A DNA stretch of 64,000 bases from Promethearchaeota archaeon (lineage in GTDB: Archaea; Asgardarchaeota; Lokiarchaeia; Sigynarchaeales; SOKP01): the NCBI GenBank assembly GCA_019894875.1, contig JAGXNR010000005.1, positions 1 to 64,000 on the forward strand, read 5' to 3'. The translations under genes were made by a program, and so were the position numbers. The notes under the pieces are model-generated. The model saw only the letters and a program-made list of their open reading frames with translations. It searched no databases and was not told the DNA's origin. Below are positions 63,146 through 64,000 of the stretch, in pieces. The number at the start of each line of letters is the position of its first letter. Position 1 is the stretch's first letter.

Positions 63146-63241
63146 CCTCTGGTGGGAATTGAACCCACGGCCGGCAGATTACAATTACAGAACGATTTAT
63201 TTAAACCGCTGTCTGCTGCTCTACCACTAAGCCACAGAGGC
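63144..63241 (-). tRNA. tRNA-Thr (anticodon TGT) with a 26-nt intron
   Basis: Acceptor arms GCCTCTG and CAGAGGC pair perfectly, with discriminator T as expected for archaeal tRNA-Thr. The D arm (GCTT-AGTGGTA-GAGC), T arm (GTGGG-TTCAATT-CCCAC) and anticodon stem (GCAGA/TCTGC) are complete. The spliced loop CTTGTAA gives anticodon TGT. The intron (63185-63210) lies 5' of the anticodon, about position 32/33, a non-canonical site; most archaeal introns are at 37/38. No CCA is encoded. Confidence 0.88.
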
Positions 63242-63407
63242 AAATTTTTTTTCTATATTTTATAGGAAATTGTTATAAATTTTTAATTTTGTGGTTTTAG
63301 AGGGTTTAAAAATCTACACAAATAATTAAATGTTAACTTGAACTATTGTTCATAAATTACTAAATATTCTAATCAAGAATAATAGAAAACGATAAAAGGT
63401 AAAAAAG

Positions 63408-63761
63408 ATGTCTCGATACAGCAAAGAGGACATTGTGAAACTTGCTTTTAAGATATACAAGGAAGGAGAAACGTTAGAAATATCAATCTGGCGCCTTGCG
63501 GAACTATGTGCTATTATTAACAAAAATGTAGAGAATGGGTATGATATTAAACCTCTAGAGACCGATAGTCCCGTTTTGCTTATTAGGGAGGATGTGAACG
63601 GTGAACTTCTTATGCCTCCTGAAGAAGAAATACGAGAAGTCGTAGATAATATCCACTACGAAAATCCTAGTCGTTCTGAGCTTAATTGGTACATCGCTGA
63701 GAAGACTTTATTATTAGATTGGATTAAGAATATAATAGCACAAAATAGATCTAATTCATAA
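63408..63761 (+). CDS. Hypothetical soluble protein, 117 aa
   Basis: The protein begins MSRYSKEDIVKLAFKIYKEG and has IWRLAELCAIINKNVENGYD, PVLLIREDVNGELLMPPEEE and WYIAEKTLLLDWIKNIIA. It looks like a small alpha-rich domain, charged and soluble, but I do not recognise the family. A short gap of AT-rich DNA separates it from the next gene at 63955. Confidence 0.6.
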   Translation: MSRYSKEDIVKLAFKIYKEGETLEISIWRLAELCAIINKNVENGYDIKPLETDSPVLLIREDVNGELLMPPEEEIREVVDNIHYENPSRSELNWYIAEKTLLLDWIKNIIAQNRSNS

Positions 63762-63954
63762 AATCTTAAAACAAACTATTTGAGTCTACTTCTTTTAATA
63801 AGAAATTATATAAAAAATAAGTAGAATAACTATTAAAGTAGGAATAGTTGGGATTATAATAGATCTTATACTAATTATCATTAATTAATATTGAAAAATT
63901 AAATCATATAAGTTAGGATATTGCCTAGTTCAAGGAAAGGGAACAAAAAGAAAG

Positions 63955-64000
63955 ATGACGACTCAAGTCAAACCTCTTTATTTTCTTTTGGGAATGACAG
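63955..64000 (+). CDS. Start of an unidentified gene, cut by window end
   Basis: ATG 63955 opens MTTQVKPLYFLLGMT, with an aaggaaaggga ribosome-binding-like stretch about 10 bases upstream. The frame stays open to the edge. Too little is visible to name it. Confidence 0.5.
   Translation, partial: MTTQVKPLYFLLGMT

Overview
The window looks like a piece of an AT-rich Asgard archaeal genome (Lokiarchaeia / Promethearchaeota type). The sequence supports this through an archaeal proteasome alpha gene, a Ras/Rab-type small GTPase, a longin-like protein, a Zn-finger protein with Asgard-style architecture, a RecA/RadB-like protein, an archaeal family-B DNA polymerase paired with its small DUF8156-type partner, archaeosortase-like surface proteins, an AbrB-PhoU regulator and an intron-containing tRNA-Thr. 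The exact species cannot be told from the sequence.

Region 1 (1-13.5 kb) is fluid and full of gene remains. It starts with a GC-rich LVIVD-repeat protein made of nearly identical 126-bp units. Two NosD-like beta-helix surface proteins follow, each bordered downstream by a decayed copy of the 3' end of the proteasome alpha gene. The full-length proteasome alpha gene lies at 9130-9881 and is itself split by a 29-nt insert whose removal restores the frame. Broken Zn-ribbon, leucine-rich-repeat-like and DUF362 genes lie between, along with a small GTPase, a CPBP protease, a candidate ubiquitin-like protein and an alpha/beta hydrolase that lacks its nucleophile serine.

Region 2 (13.7-27.6 kb) holds information and trafficking genes: a Zn-finger protein, a RecA-like protein without a Walker A motif, a longin-like protein, a DUF3795 protein, a Zn-ribbon/coiled-coil protein and the DUF8156-PolB pair. 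An aldo/keto reductase, a PadR regulator next to a radical SAM protein, a GyrI-like protein, an acyl-CoA dehydrogenase and a VOC protein follow.

Region 3 (27.7-39 kb) has a GH20-type glycosidase, an acyl-CoA synthetase and a complete branched-chain-amino-acid-type ABC transporter (livK-H-M-G-F) with a HEAT-repeat gene abutting livF. Substrate uptake, CoA activation and the dehydrogenase and hydratase genes elsewhere in the window suggest organic/fatty acid or branched-chain amino acid catabolism.

Region 4 (39.2-47.7 kb) is a single 2849-residue polytopic membrane protein that seems to be built from about 60-residue two-helix units. It is the largest and least explained gene here.

Region 5 (47.9-64 kb) has a GH4 glycosidase, a long hairpin, a second VOC protein, a DapL-like aminotransferase, a redox protein with cysteine clusters, a second glycosidase-like protein and an enoyl-CoA hydratase. 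A phosphate module follows (DUF47, PiT, DUF47, AbrB-PhoU) with shared CTATATAG-type sites. The window closes with a phosphodiesterase, a dipeptidase, the tRNA-Thr and the start of another gene.
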